64,000 bases of DNA from Fagopyrum homotropicum (Eukaryota > Streptophyta > Magnoliopsida > Caryophyllales > Polygonaceae). A program made the position numbers and the translations under genes. Shown here in pieces: positions 54,303 to 64,000 of this stretch. The DNA is taken from contig BSWB01000004.1 of assembly GCA_033239125.1 (NCBI GenBank), forward strand, positions 83,294,501-83,358,500, given 5' to 3'. The notes under the pieces are model-generated. The model had not been told where the DNA came from. It was given only the letters and a program-made list of their open reading frames with translations, and did no database searches. Position 1 is the first letter of the stretch, and each line of letters begins with the position of its first letter.

Positions 54303-54897
54303 TGTAACACCCCAATTCCGCTGTACTCGGGATGCTATGGGTGAGACCTCACAATGGGTCCCAACTCTTAGCTTGACAACAGTTCACCCTATCTTTCCAA
54401 CATGGCACAAATAAAGGCAAATCGAAATCGTTTTAATGCAATGCAAACAATCCTAAAAGAAAGATACAACTTGGAAACTCATCCGAGTCCTCAAAACAAC
54501 GCAACTCCAAAAACGGATACTAAAACATCGAATTGATGATCCACGGATATCCGGATGCCTAAAACAAATATATTTAATATATAATAAATAAAATTATTCG
54601 GAAATATATAGTGATACGGATATTCGATAATCCGAGACGATCTGCCTAAAACACCGTTCCGTATTCGATCCGGATCAGATCAAAACGGATACTAAAACAT
54701 CGGATTGTGTGAACCGATTAAAAAAAGTTGGTTGCGTGATCGTAAGATCCGTTCAGTTAGGACAAGAAACCAAGTGGATAATTGCGAGAGTCGACCATGA
54801 ACTCTCGGAACGGAATGGAAAGGCTCCACACGCGTCTAAACCGACCTCAAAGTTTAGGCCCAAGCCGGCTCAATAACGAGCCGATCTGGGCCTCAAA
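54303..54897 (-). repeat. Tekay-2 LTR end fragment and unassigned sequence
   Basis: About 54303-54500 is the U5 end of a minus-strand Tekay-2 LTR (TGTAACACCCCAATTCC). The remainder (54500-54897) is unassigned. It has a short direct repeat, ACGGATACTAAAACATCG, near 54513 and 54692, and no supported gene. Confidence 0.6.
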
Positions 54898-57565
54898 TGT
54901 AACACCCCGTTTATTGGGTGCGATTTCGATAATTATATTCCGATGGTTATCGATATATTTTTATATCTCAAGTATGTTTCACAAGTATTTTTAAGTCGTA
55001 AATTTTATTTTTCGGCTATATGTTATATTAATATGGTAACGGTATTTTTATTATTATTTAAATCTCGTAATTTAGTTACGAGATCGATTTATACGTCGCA
55101 AAGTATATTTTTGCTAAGTTTAAGTATCTACTCGATCCTTATAACAATTTCCGTATATTTATTTTATTTTGGAAAAGGGGCGAAAAGGTTCCGGGTATTT
55201 TATTATTTTGGTTCCGTGTACGTTTATCCGTTTATTTTGGCAGAAAAATTGGGAATTTTTCCCGATTCGAAAGTCCCGTTCCGACTCATTTTGATCGAGT
55301 AATATTATTTGTTTTCTTATTTTCATTTCTTTCTCCTTTTCTTTTATCTTTTTCCTTTCCCCTTCTCCAGCAGTGAGAGGCCGGTCCCTCGTTTTTCTGC
55401 CTTGTGCTGCCTAGGTTTGCTACCTTCTTGTGTCTAGTGTGGCAGCCTACACAAGCAAGCCTTGACCCCTTGTTTACCTCACCTTCACCCAATGCCTTCA
55501 CTGCCAAGCTCTACCCTTTTGTTGTTTCTCATCTACCTCAATCTCTCATCTTTCCCTCTCTCATTTTCATAGTAAGCAGCCTCAACCCATACTACTATCA
55601 CCCTAGAAGCAGCTCTTGAACTCTTCAACCCCGCCAAGATCTGTAACCCGGTGCCTCCGACTCCAGCCTTTAACCGGCCTGTCTTCACCCTCCTCTTGCA
55701 AGTATGGGCGAGCCCTCACCCTGGATCCGCCTCCCCTCCTCTGTTTCCGGCCGTAACAGGCGGGAGCTGAGACGCCTTGTCGACACCGGAATGCCGCCCT
55801 GATGCCTCGTCCTGGCCGCTGCAGAACCAAGGCCGCCGCCTCCCGCTTGTCGCCCCACGTGGTTACGTGCCTTCTTCACCCTGATTTCGCCCTGCGAAAC
55901 CCGCCAGAGCCTTTGTCGCCTTCCCTTGCCACCGCCAAACACAGCCGGAGACGAAGCGTTCCTGCCTTGTCGACGCTGGAATGCCACCCTGCTGCCTCGT
56001 CCTGGCTGTTGCAGAACCAAGGCCACCGCCTCCCGCCTTGTTGCCCCTACGTGGCTACGTGCCTTCTTCATCACTTGAAGAAGAAACCCTTTTCATATTT
56101 AAAATGGGGCCCCCTTCTTTGTAATTAATTACATATTTGTATCCCATGTTTTATATTTACATAGTTGGCCCTAATTTTGGAATCTTAAAAATATTAACCC
56201 TGCTGGGATAAATTACAAGAAATAGCCCAAAGACTTATTTACAATTTATGACACAAGTTTCTAGCATTTCATAATTTACCTTGATAGTCTTTTTATGGTT
56301 TTTTAACTTGGGCTTTACTTCAAGTTATATTCTTAATTATATATATACCATATATATTATGCCCTTGTTGGATTAATTTCAGATTATGGCCCAAGGAATT
56401 TAATTGCGGTTTATGACCAAGATTCTAAAGTTGTATAAATTGCTTGGAAAGTGTTTTTAAGATTTTAAACTCGGATTTGAATGACGGGGCTTATTCTTAT
56501 AGTTTTTATGTTCTATTTTGTATATCCAAATTTAGCGTTATATTAAATTTGTTTAGTTTGATGCTAGGTTTGGAAGCACCCCGTTTAAGGCCAACGAATC
56601 CATATCGACATCCATAAATCGTCTTCCGTCTTTTGACGTCACGTGAGTACCCTCTCCCTCGAGATTATGATCTTACTCGATTTAGTTATGTTTAGTATTA
56701 GTATCATGCTAGGTCGGATCTAGCATAACCTAGTGAGAACACCAAGTAGTGGTTTGGACCTTAGGTGAGTTTTGAGGATTGTCGATTGTTGTAACACGTT
56801 GAGTGTTTGGTTGATCTTGTGAGTATCTGAGACTTGAGGTTTTGGTTATATGGTTGTTGAGATTATGGGCTAGAATATGCGTATCCTAGCATAGTGTTGA
56901 TACCGTTGAGATTGTTGACACTAGGCATGTTTATCCTAGTATGTGTTATGGATTATGATCCTGCGAGATCATAGGGTCTAGAAGTCTAAGGACATCTAGC
57001 ATGTGTTGAGCATGATGTGAGCATGAGTGATTCTAGGATACTATCCTAGAATGTGAGTCAAATGATCTCGCGTAGATCATTTGTATAGAAGTCTTAAACT
57101 TCTTGAGTTAAGCGAGTTGTTGATATAGTTATCTTCTTGTGAGAAGGTTGTGGACTCCTTCCCAAGGGAAGCGAGAGTGTTGTGAGTTGAGTGTGGAGAT
57201 AAGGTAAATCTCTGGACTTACTTGGCTCATATTCCTTGTATTAGCGATGATGTGTGTTTGGTGGTGTGTGTTTGTTGTTTATGTTATAACAACTAAACCG
57301 GAAATAGGATTACCGACCTTTATATATTATTTGGCCCAAGTGTATGATAACTAGCGGTGACAACTTGCCTAGCTCCCACGAGAGCTAGGAGGTTCTCGAC
57401 GACTATCCCGTGCTGGTAGACGGTCGGATGCATCAGTACCATTCCATGCCGGTAAGTAGGGACCAAGGCGAGTTTTGGTGACTCTCGTGTCACAACCTAA
57501 GTTGAATTAGAAAGGGATATGACTTAATAATAATAAGATAATAAGCCGGACTTGTGTGCTTTGGA
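54898..57565 (+). repeat. Tekay-2 LTR (about 2.67 kb), plus orientation, 3' truncated
   Basis: It starts TGTAACACCCCGTTTATTG and runs parallel to the reverse complement of the left LTR, through TATGACTTAATAATAATAAG near 57510, then stops before the U5 end. No polypurine tract precedes it. Its GC-rich U3 block (about 55600-56070) contains a repeat of about 105 bases (55774-55878 and 55964-56070, period 190). Open frames there exist on both strands and are not supported as genes. Confidence 0.7.
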
Positions 57566-59508
57566 GTTTTGGTGACGCCGTTTGGCTCAGGATAGTTTAC
57601 ATATGAGGATGAGTATGCTCAAGTACCGAGTTGAGTACTTCGTTTTGACAAACACCTTGGTGTTTCTCGGAATCCTTTAAGAGGGCGTCGAAGAGGAGGA
57701 TTAGAGATGACGTAAACGAAGGACAAACAAGTGGAAGAGAAGCTCGAGATAGTTTAAGCAAAACTGAGAAGGAAGTCGTCAAAGTAAGGAAGTGGCAAGA
57801 AGAGACAAGTGGTGGTTCCCAAAGGAAGCGATGATTGAACAAACAATGAAGCAACTAGTGACAATGAACGTAAGATTTTTCCAAGGGCAGTGTCGAGGAA
57901 CTAAAGATGCGAATCAAGTAAAGAGGACTACATTCTCGTTAGAGAATAAAAGTGGCATTCTAAGTAAGACGGGTTCTCAATAGGCACTCCTAAGTATGGG
58001 AATCAAGATGAAAAGAGTGATCGAACCTTTTGCGAAAGATTTAAGATGCCATAAGTTAAGCTTACGAGGTACCAATAAGTGAAGTATCAACATTACGAGA
58101 GTTACAAGTAGAAGGGCACGGTGGAGATTGACGTGGAGTTGACCGGTTTCCGTTACGATAATGAGGCTAAGCAACCCCAAGAAGAAAGAGGAGTGAGTAG
58201 ATGTTGGTCCCGGGAGGATGAGAAAAGCAACAAGAAGCTCATGATTAGGGAAAGACTTAAGATACCAACTAATAGAGACGTGAGTGGACACTAACTAAGG
58301 ACAAAATATTTGAGAAGATACACTTGCAAACACCATGATGGAGATGGAAGAGTACTTAAGCGTATAAGGGTGATAGAGTTACCTTACAAAAGAAGAAGGA
58401 AGCGTGGAGTGTAGATCGAGCTAGTAGAGTTGAAGTAGAATGCACGGAGAGGGTAGCTTCCACGAGAATGGTAAGTCGTTGAACTTGGAGAAGGTTAACA
58501 ATAAACTAATCGGTGCTAGCCGAGAATGCGGATGTGCGAGTTATCTATGGATGAGTGTGGATGGGAGGAGTAGCCAGGGCGTGGGATTATAAAGGAACGG
58601 TATCAAGAACTTGGAATATTTCCGATGGGTCTATGTCAGCAATAAGGAGTTATATCGGCAGAAGTGAAAAATTTCTTAATCAAATAACATTGGATGAGTT
58701 GCAAGCAAGTAATTGTAACCGACCTCCCGGGGAGGGATTGTTATGACCTTATACAACCTTCTTAGGCCATGGGATTGGCATATGATGGAATGACATGGAT
58801 CAAAACTTTTAAGGCTTGATTAAAGTGAAGAAAACTAGAAGAACCAAGAAGAAAGTGGGGTTTCTTTTGTTGTTGTAAAAAAAGGGGAATACATAAAGAG
58901 GATGCATGGTACGTTTCTACTAATGAGATGAATGTTATGTTTTCGCGAGCTAAAGTTAAGTTAAAGTTTTCCTGACTCACGCGGAGAAGCTAGGATAGTG
59001 ATGGCATGAAACGAGGAACTTGGATTTTGGCAACACTACAAGCTTAGAGTTATGATCTTAGTGCTCGGTGAAGTAATGAGTGAATCTTTCAACGATTGTG
59101 GTTTGGGAATTTTTCCTAGCATTTTCCACGGGGCATACTGGTATGGTGGTGAAGTTGTTCATGAAATAACAAGAGATGCATAAGGTGACCAATAAGAGTA
59201 AGAGAAGACCGAAGTTTTGAAGTTTGATGTCGACATGAGATGTACGAGAAGTATATGAAATATTGAGGTTAGAACCTCTACGGTCGGAGTGACGTTACAT
59301 AAGGAAATGAAGTAAGTTCTACACCTACTCGAATGAATAGTGCAAGCTTCTATAAAATACGAAGAATGTTTCCCACATGTTGGGATGTCATTAAAAGTAA
59401 AAAAGACAATATCGGTTAATACAGAGGCATGATTATGCCCTACAGTTAGGACGCTTATGGCAAGACATAAGTATGAGCCCTTAAAAGGTTATTACGACAT
59501 GCCTTCAA
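57566..59508 (+). mobile_element. Tekay-2 internal fragment, uninterrupted copy
   Basis: It parallels 23270-24463 and 26797-27437 over most of its length and so shows what the site of the mini CRM insertion looked like. No domain is recognised and all frames carry many stops. It is joined directly to a truncated LTR on the left and ends at a minus-strand Tekay-1 LTR on the right. Confidence 0.62.
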
Positions 59509-60680
59509 TGTAACACCCCGAATCCGCGGGACTCGGAGTGTCACATTAGGCTAGGATCTCACAATGGATCCTAACCCTAGTCTGACAACAAGTTCACTAG
59601 ACCTTACAACATGACACTGACGGATATAAAACAAATGCATAAAACTGTATAAACTGTACAACCCAAAAGGTAGACAACATCATAGCCGAGTATATAAAAC
59701 AACATCCTCACACAGGAGGTAACAAAAGATCATCCTCACACAGAACAGAAACATAAACAACCCCAAAAGTCATAACCATCATATGTACGAGAGGTCCTCG
59801 GCCTGCCACCCTGCCAGATCACTCAGCAGCACGCCTATCATGTAGGGCATCTACAACATGGTATAAAACCATTAGCTAACCATACATATATGAGTTAATG
59901 CATAAGCACAAACACAATCATGAAAAGATGAACACATCAACATGCTATCACACATTACCCATTTATCATCTTTATATAATAGTCATTCACTCAAATTGTA
60001 TATATATAGATAGATGAAAGTATGTGACACGAGGACCGATACATCCTCGCCTCTGGGCCTGACGTCCATCTGGAAGTAGTGTCGGTCACACAACCCGTTT
60101 ACCCTATGGGAGTGGGTTGCACCCTTCCTGTATACCAGATGGCATGAGCACAGAGAACCCCCCAACCCCTTACAAGATGAAGGGAAGGGTTATCATTGCC
60201 ACGTATACGAGGCTATCAATAAAACATAGGTCGGTAATAATCGACAACACATGATATCATATCAAGCATACAATATACACACCACTCATGCAAACACCTA
60301 ATATAAGGATGGTAGCTAAGTAAGTCCTACGGACTTACCTCAACCTCGTAAAAAGCTCAACCATAACTCGATCACCTCAACACTAGAGGGACAACACAAC
60401 CTATAAACAAGACATAAAGAGATATATCAATCTCCTATCAACACAAGGGTCACACCTAGACCCAAAGGGATCTATAGGGATAATACTCAACCTATAATCC
60501 TCAACCAACATCAACCTAGAACCATAAGGCCATACATGGCATATACCGATCATAACCTCATCAAAACACCTCCTCACACATCTAGCATGAACGTATACAC
60601 TCACACTAGAAAAGGAGGGAACAAAGGCATCCTAAAGAAAGCCTAGAAGCAACATACACCTACAACAAAACCAACTAAAG
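59509..60680 (-). repeat. Tekay-1-family LTR fragment
   Basis: The plus-strand start TGTAACACCCCGAATCCGCG is the reverse complement of the Tekay-1 LTR end. Matches to 6520-7490 continue to about 60600, including CTACGGACTTACCTCAACCT. The U3 part is missing. The rest to about 60764 is GC-rich and unassigned. Confidence 0.8.
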
Positions 60681-60764
60681 GGTTGGACTGTAGGTGGCCA
60701 CAGGTGAGGCTCCGGGAGGCGTTGGGGCGGACCTTGGCCGGCGTAGGGGCGGCTGGACAGCAGG

Positions 60765-62392
60765 GGTTCGAAAAAGTGTGTGCCTCAAAGTCTTAAATTT
60801 ATATCCATAACTTATGCAAAAGAGAACCCGCAGTGTACGGATCAGCTGTAGTAAGGCAAGAAATTCCAAAGTGGAACTCAGGGATTTGGTAGAATAAAAT
60901 CGATTTCAAAATATCTTGCAAGATGCAAAAGCTTTTGTAAATATGTAGGAGACAAATGATTCCAATGATTCAAGTATCCGACTGCGGCTTTCGATTCAAG
61001 ACACTTCTAAAGATCAAAGGGCAGAATTGGAGTTGCCAAGGTTATGTGTTCCGAAGAAAGGAATAATGTACGGTGAAGTTCCACTACTCACTAATCCCAA
61101 ATTAAAAGCTCTCAACCCAAAGGATGTTGAGTCTCATCAAGAAGAGTACTCAAAGAAAGGATTAACACTCAGACTATCCACCCAAACCCAAGAATATGAC
61201 TATCGAAGGTAAGGATGAAAGGCACACTCAACCTTAATAGAGGATGTTGAGTCTCTCTATTACCCAAATATTGCAAACATTGGCTACCAAGTGAAGAATC
61301 AATGATGAAGTCTCTTCTTACACTTGGATAGGTGTTAGAAAGGTTAGTCAAGATTAGGATTTAGGCAAGGTTTAACTTTGAGGATAAAGCAATTAAAGGA
61401 CGTCAGAGGTAAAACTCGGGCAGTTCTCGGTAAATCTCGGCAGATCTGCTCAAGAACAGTGCGATTTTCCGGTGTCGCAAAGGTTAAATCTCAATTCTCA
61501 CGGTCCAAATGGTTAAATGAGTTCAGTCTATCATTATCTAAGCCTCAATCATCAACTATTCTCCCCAGAATCACAAGATTTTTAGCCAATCATTTTCATT
61601 TTTGAATCAAAATCAAGATTGAATAAAGAAAACCAAATAAAAATCAAACTTTGCATAAAAACCAAAAAATCTCCAAATCTGTTATCAATCTTTAAAAACT
61701 TTCAAAGAATCTATCAAAGCCCTCAATAATATGTTCACAAATAGCAATAACAAAAAGAAAACAAAAGATTTCACAACTTCCTTGAATCTTGACTTTTGTT
61801 CCTTTCCTTCAATCTTCTTCTCCAAGAATCTTCAATTCCGTAAGAACTTGTAAATATTCCACTCTGCGACCCCCGATTTTCGTTCCAAGGGTTCCAATGT
61901 ATACTTCTTCACTAATGGGTTGCTTGGCATATTACTTCTCAAGCCCAAAAGCAATGGGCTTTCGAATGTAATATTTTTTAGACGGTTACAAGCAAAACTC
62001 GGTCGATCTAGGGGATAACTCGTTTGATTTTTCCTACAGGAAAATCGTCCGATTTATGTATAAATCACCCGATTTTTGACAACAGAAAGTGCTCGTCTCT
62101 TGACTAGTTTCCTTCCTTCCTTGTATGACCATTCTACGCACTTTCTTTGCTCTTCATGACTCCTTAAAGGTTCCTTAAGCTTCCTTATTGACCTTAGCTG
62201 CTCCTTGCTCCACTTTTGCTTCCAATTCCATCGAATTTACCTATAATTCAACCAAAACTCGTGTAGACCTCTATTTTTGAGATATAAATGAAATAAACCT
62301 TAAAGGTACACAAATCTCTCCGAATGCAAGGTAAATTTAGGTGAAACATCCACAATATGCATGATTATAATGGTATATAATTCATGTCATCA
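60765..62392 (-). repeat. Athila-type LTR (about 1,628 bp), minus strand
   Basis: Its ends and many internal stretches are reverse complements of the LTR at 8811-10431, for example the region near 60975-61015 against 10150-10195. It begins near GTTCGAAAAAGTGTGTGC and ends CATGTCATCA. Motifs of the AAATCGTCCGATTT type recur (62041-62080). Confidence 0.83.
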
Positions 62393-63482
62393 AAATACCA
62401 CATACTTGCCTCTTGCTTGTGCCCAAGCAAGGTTCAAATCTAGAATACAAGATGTCATGGATTATATGATGCGAAATACTCAAAAAAATTTCGAAAAGTG
62501 CTTCTTCTTTTGGATCACTCTTAAAGTAATGCTTCAAGACATAGGAGGACAAAGTATGTGTCAATAATAACTGTATCATGGACAAATCATCATTTCTTAC
62601 TCAAAGACATAAATAAAAGACATGATAAAGATGTAGAGATAATCAAAATCAAACAAATCTATTCCATGAAGCCTTAAACATGTGCACAAAGGTCTCAAGG
62701 TCTTCCAATCAAGAAAAAGGTCAAAGAAACGTGTTAAAGGTGGGAAAATTTTAAGGTAATGTGGTGCTAATCCGGAAAAGAGGAACAACACAACAAGAGC
62801 TTTAAGAACACAACTTCACCACAAATGCTTTGGATGTAAATTTGCTTTTCTTTTACTTTACTTTTTGAGAGTATGGACAGCGGTGCACAAAAACCGAAGC
62901 CTAGGAGATTGACGTTTCTCAATTTTTGAGATGCCTCAAACCCTTGATGCACATACCATATCCCGTTAGGACTTGTCATTCATTCGGATTTTGGCAAGAC
63001 ACAAACACCCGGCTATGTGAATGGTGCCGAGTTTCTCATCCTCATGTTCAACGTCCCCAATCCTAAATTTTGCTAAACTTTCACTTAACACTTTCACAAT
63101 GGCCCTCCCACATCAAACATGCCTTACATAACCACTTATCCTAATTCCCGGATGGTTAAAAGGAGGCCAAGTCATCTTTTTGCCTTTTCCACATCACATT
63201 CATCATCATGGAGGTCATTTCCATCATAAGAAGCACTAAATTTTTTGAAAAACTCACAAATTTTTGAATGAAGCATGCAATACAAATGTCATAGTGAAAA
63301 GAGAAAGTGCAAGAGTTATTACAAGCCAAGTCATAAAGTGCAATGCAAAGTACATGAAGCGCGATAATGGGAAAGAGATTGTAAGTACCCCCACCCCATA
63401 CTTAACCTTCACATTGTTCCCATTGTGAAAAGTCAAGCACAAGATGGAAAAAAATACTTACAATGTAAAAGGGAGTGATGTC
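62393..63482 (-). other. Athila 3' untranslated region with two PPT-like tracts
   Basis: Next to the LTR the minus strand has CAAGTATGTGGTATTT, a degenerate polypurine tract. About 1 kb upstream, just after the 3' ORF, stands TAAGTATGGGGTGGGGGTA (plus 63386-63404). No supported gene lies between. Confidence 0.65.
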
Positions 63483-63998
63483 TCAATCCTCAACTGGCGG
63501 TGGTGGCGGTGGACGTGGATATCTAGGAGCTCCATGGTCATAGAAGGTCCCGAAGGTATGGTAGTACAAGTCGCTCATCTGACCATCATAAGAAGAGTGT
63601 CGTGCATCCATCACCTCCCGGTACTGAGTAATCTGGGTGCTGAGTGTCTCAAAATCAGTGTGGAGAGCCTTATAGTCGGTACGTAAGCCTCGAATGCCAG
63701 AAATTAATGCTCCCATTTGCCGGTGGAGTCTAGATCCACGCCCGCGTCCTCTCCCATGGCTGGATGCGTGAGCAAACGAATGACGGGCAGCCTACATCTC
63801 ATCCTCGGTCTCCTCAGCACCGCTACTAGTCCTGTTGGGTTCAGCGCCATGTGTATTATCATCCATAGCAACTGTAGCATGGTTGTTGTATGTAACACTC
63901 TCAAACTCTAGCATGGAAGGCTGATATGCTGTATCTCCCTCCTCATAGTCATCCTCCTCATCGTGCTCTCCATCCTCATCATCATTATAATACGCAGT
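63483..63998 (-). pseudogene. Athila 3' ORF remnant, minus strand, cut by window edge
   Basis: From the window edge one frame reads an acidic section (NDDEDGEHDEEDDYEEGDTA), then Gly/Arg-rich residues, then MGALISGIRGLRTDYKALHT and TDFETLSTQITQYREVMDAR, probably a coiled coil, and ends RYPRPPPPPPVED with a TGA. One TAG at 63794-63792 interrupts it (GAEETEDEM, stop, AARHS), again at a probable former CAG. Its place and composition match the ORF at 43485-44180, though the sequence is different. Function unknown. Confidence 0.65.
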
Positions 63999-64000
63999 CG

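Noticed and set aside
55603..56128. Open frames of 75-129 codons in a GC-rich stretch
   Set aside because: Same situation in the plus-strand LTR; a 190-base period repeat, not a multiple of three, runs through them, which argues against coding.
57566..59508. Host gene fragment
   Set aside because: Repeated in two other places in the window next to LTR sequence and without open frames; it belongs to a transposable element.

Overview
The window reads as gene-poor plant heterochromatin built almost entirely from nested, mostly broken Ty3/gypsy LTR retrotransposons. No host protein gene, rRNA, tRNA or CRISPR array could be supported. The evidence for a plant is the set of lineages present: Tekay/Del-type chromoviruses (LTRs about 2-2.9 kb, initiator-tRNA-Met primer sites reading TGGTATCAGAGC, chromodomain-like pol tail), CRM-type chromoviruses (LTRs of about 0.7-1.0 kb starting TGATG, the 3' end of pol running into the 3' LTR) and Athila-type elements (primer site TGGTGCCGTTGTCGGGGA, PPT of the AAGTATGGGGGAG type, a small extra ORF before the 3' LTR). 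This mixture is typical of pericentromeric DNA of a flowering plant; species and chromosome position are inference.

Layout. 1-7490: a Tekay-like element (Tekay-1, +) missing the 5' part of its 5' LTR; its coding region is wrecked although the LTRs differ at only about 1% of sites. 7494-11641: Athila-like pieces (+): gag fragment, LTR, Asp-type primer site, second gag fragment. 11642-15891 and 22738 to about 23250: one reverse CRM element (CRM-1) split by a forward CRM element (CRM-B, 15892-22732) that has a perfect 5-bp target duplication AACCT. About 23250-27440: forward internal sequence of a second Tekay-like family (Tekay-2), split by a 2,328-bp mini CRM element (24464-26791) with target duplication AGAAG. 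About 27440-31876: 5' half of another forward CRM element (CRM-C), cut inside reverse transcriptase by a Tekay-2 LTR on the minus strand (31877-34560). 34561-35519: minus-strand 3' end of Tekay-2 pol. 35520-43484: the most complete element, CRM-A (-), with both LTRs. 43485-47011: Athila 3' ORF, PPT and LTR (+), the LTR holding a solo CRM LTR (45116-45942, target duplication GCCAG). 47012-53452: Tekay-2 internal region, primer site and LTRs (-). 53453-59508: scrambled Tekay-2 LTR and internal pieces in both orientations. 59509 to about 60680: Tekay-1 LTR fragment (-). 60765-64000: Athila LTR and 3' region (-).

How the parts relate. Each element once encoded gag (capsid and zinc knuckle) and pol (protease, reverse transcriptase, RNase H, integrase). 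Every copy with coding sequence carries its own lesion: CRM-A has YFDY for YFDD in reverse transcriptase, CRM-B lost the reverse transcriptase core, CRM-C lost the zinc knuckle, CRM-1 lost blocks of pol, and Tekay-1 lost capsid and has stops throughout. The mini CRM element encodes only an integrase-tail-like protein but keeps LTRs, primer site, PPT and a 78-bp leader segment identical to that of CRM-A, so it was probably mobilised in trans. Coordinates of LTR ends with target duplications are exact; many other junctions are good to tens of bases. All comparisons were made by eye.
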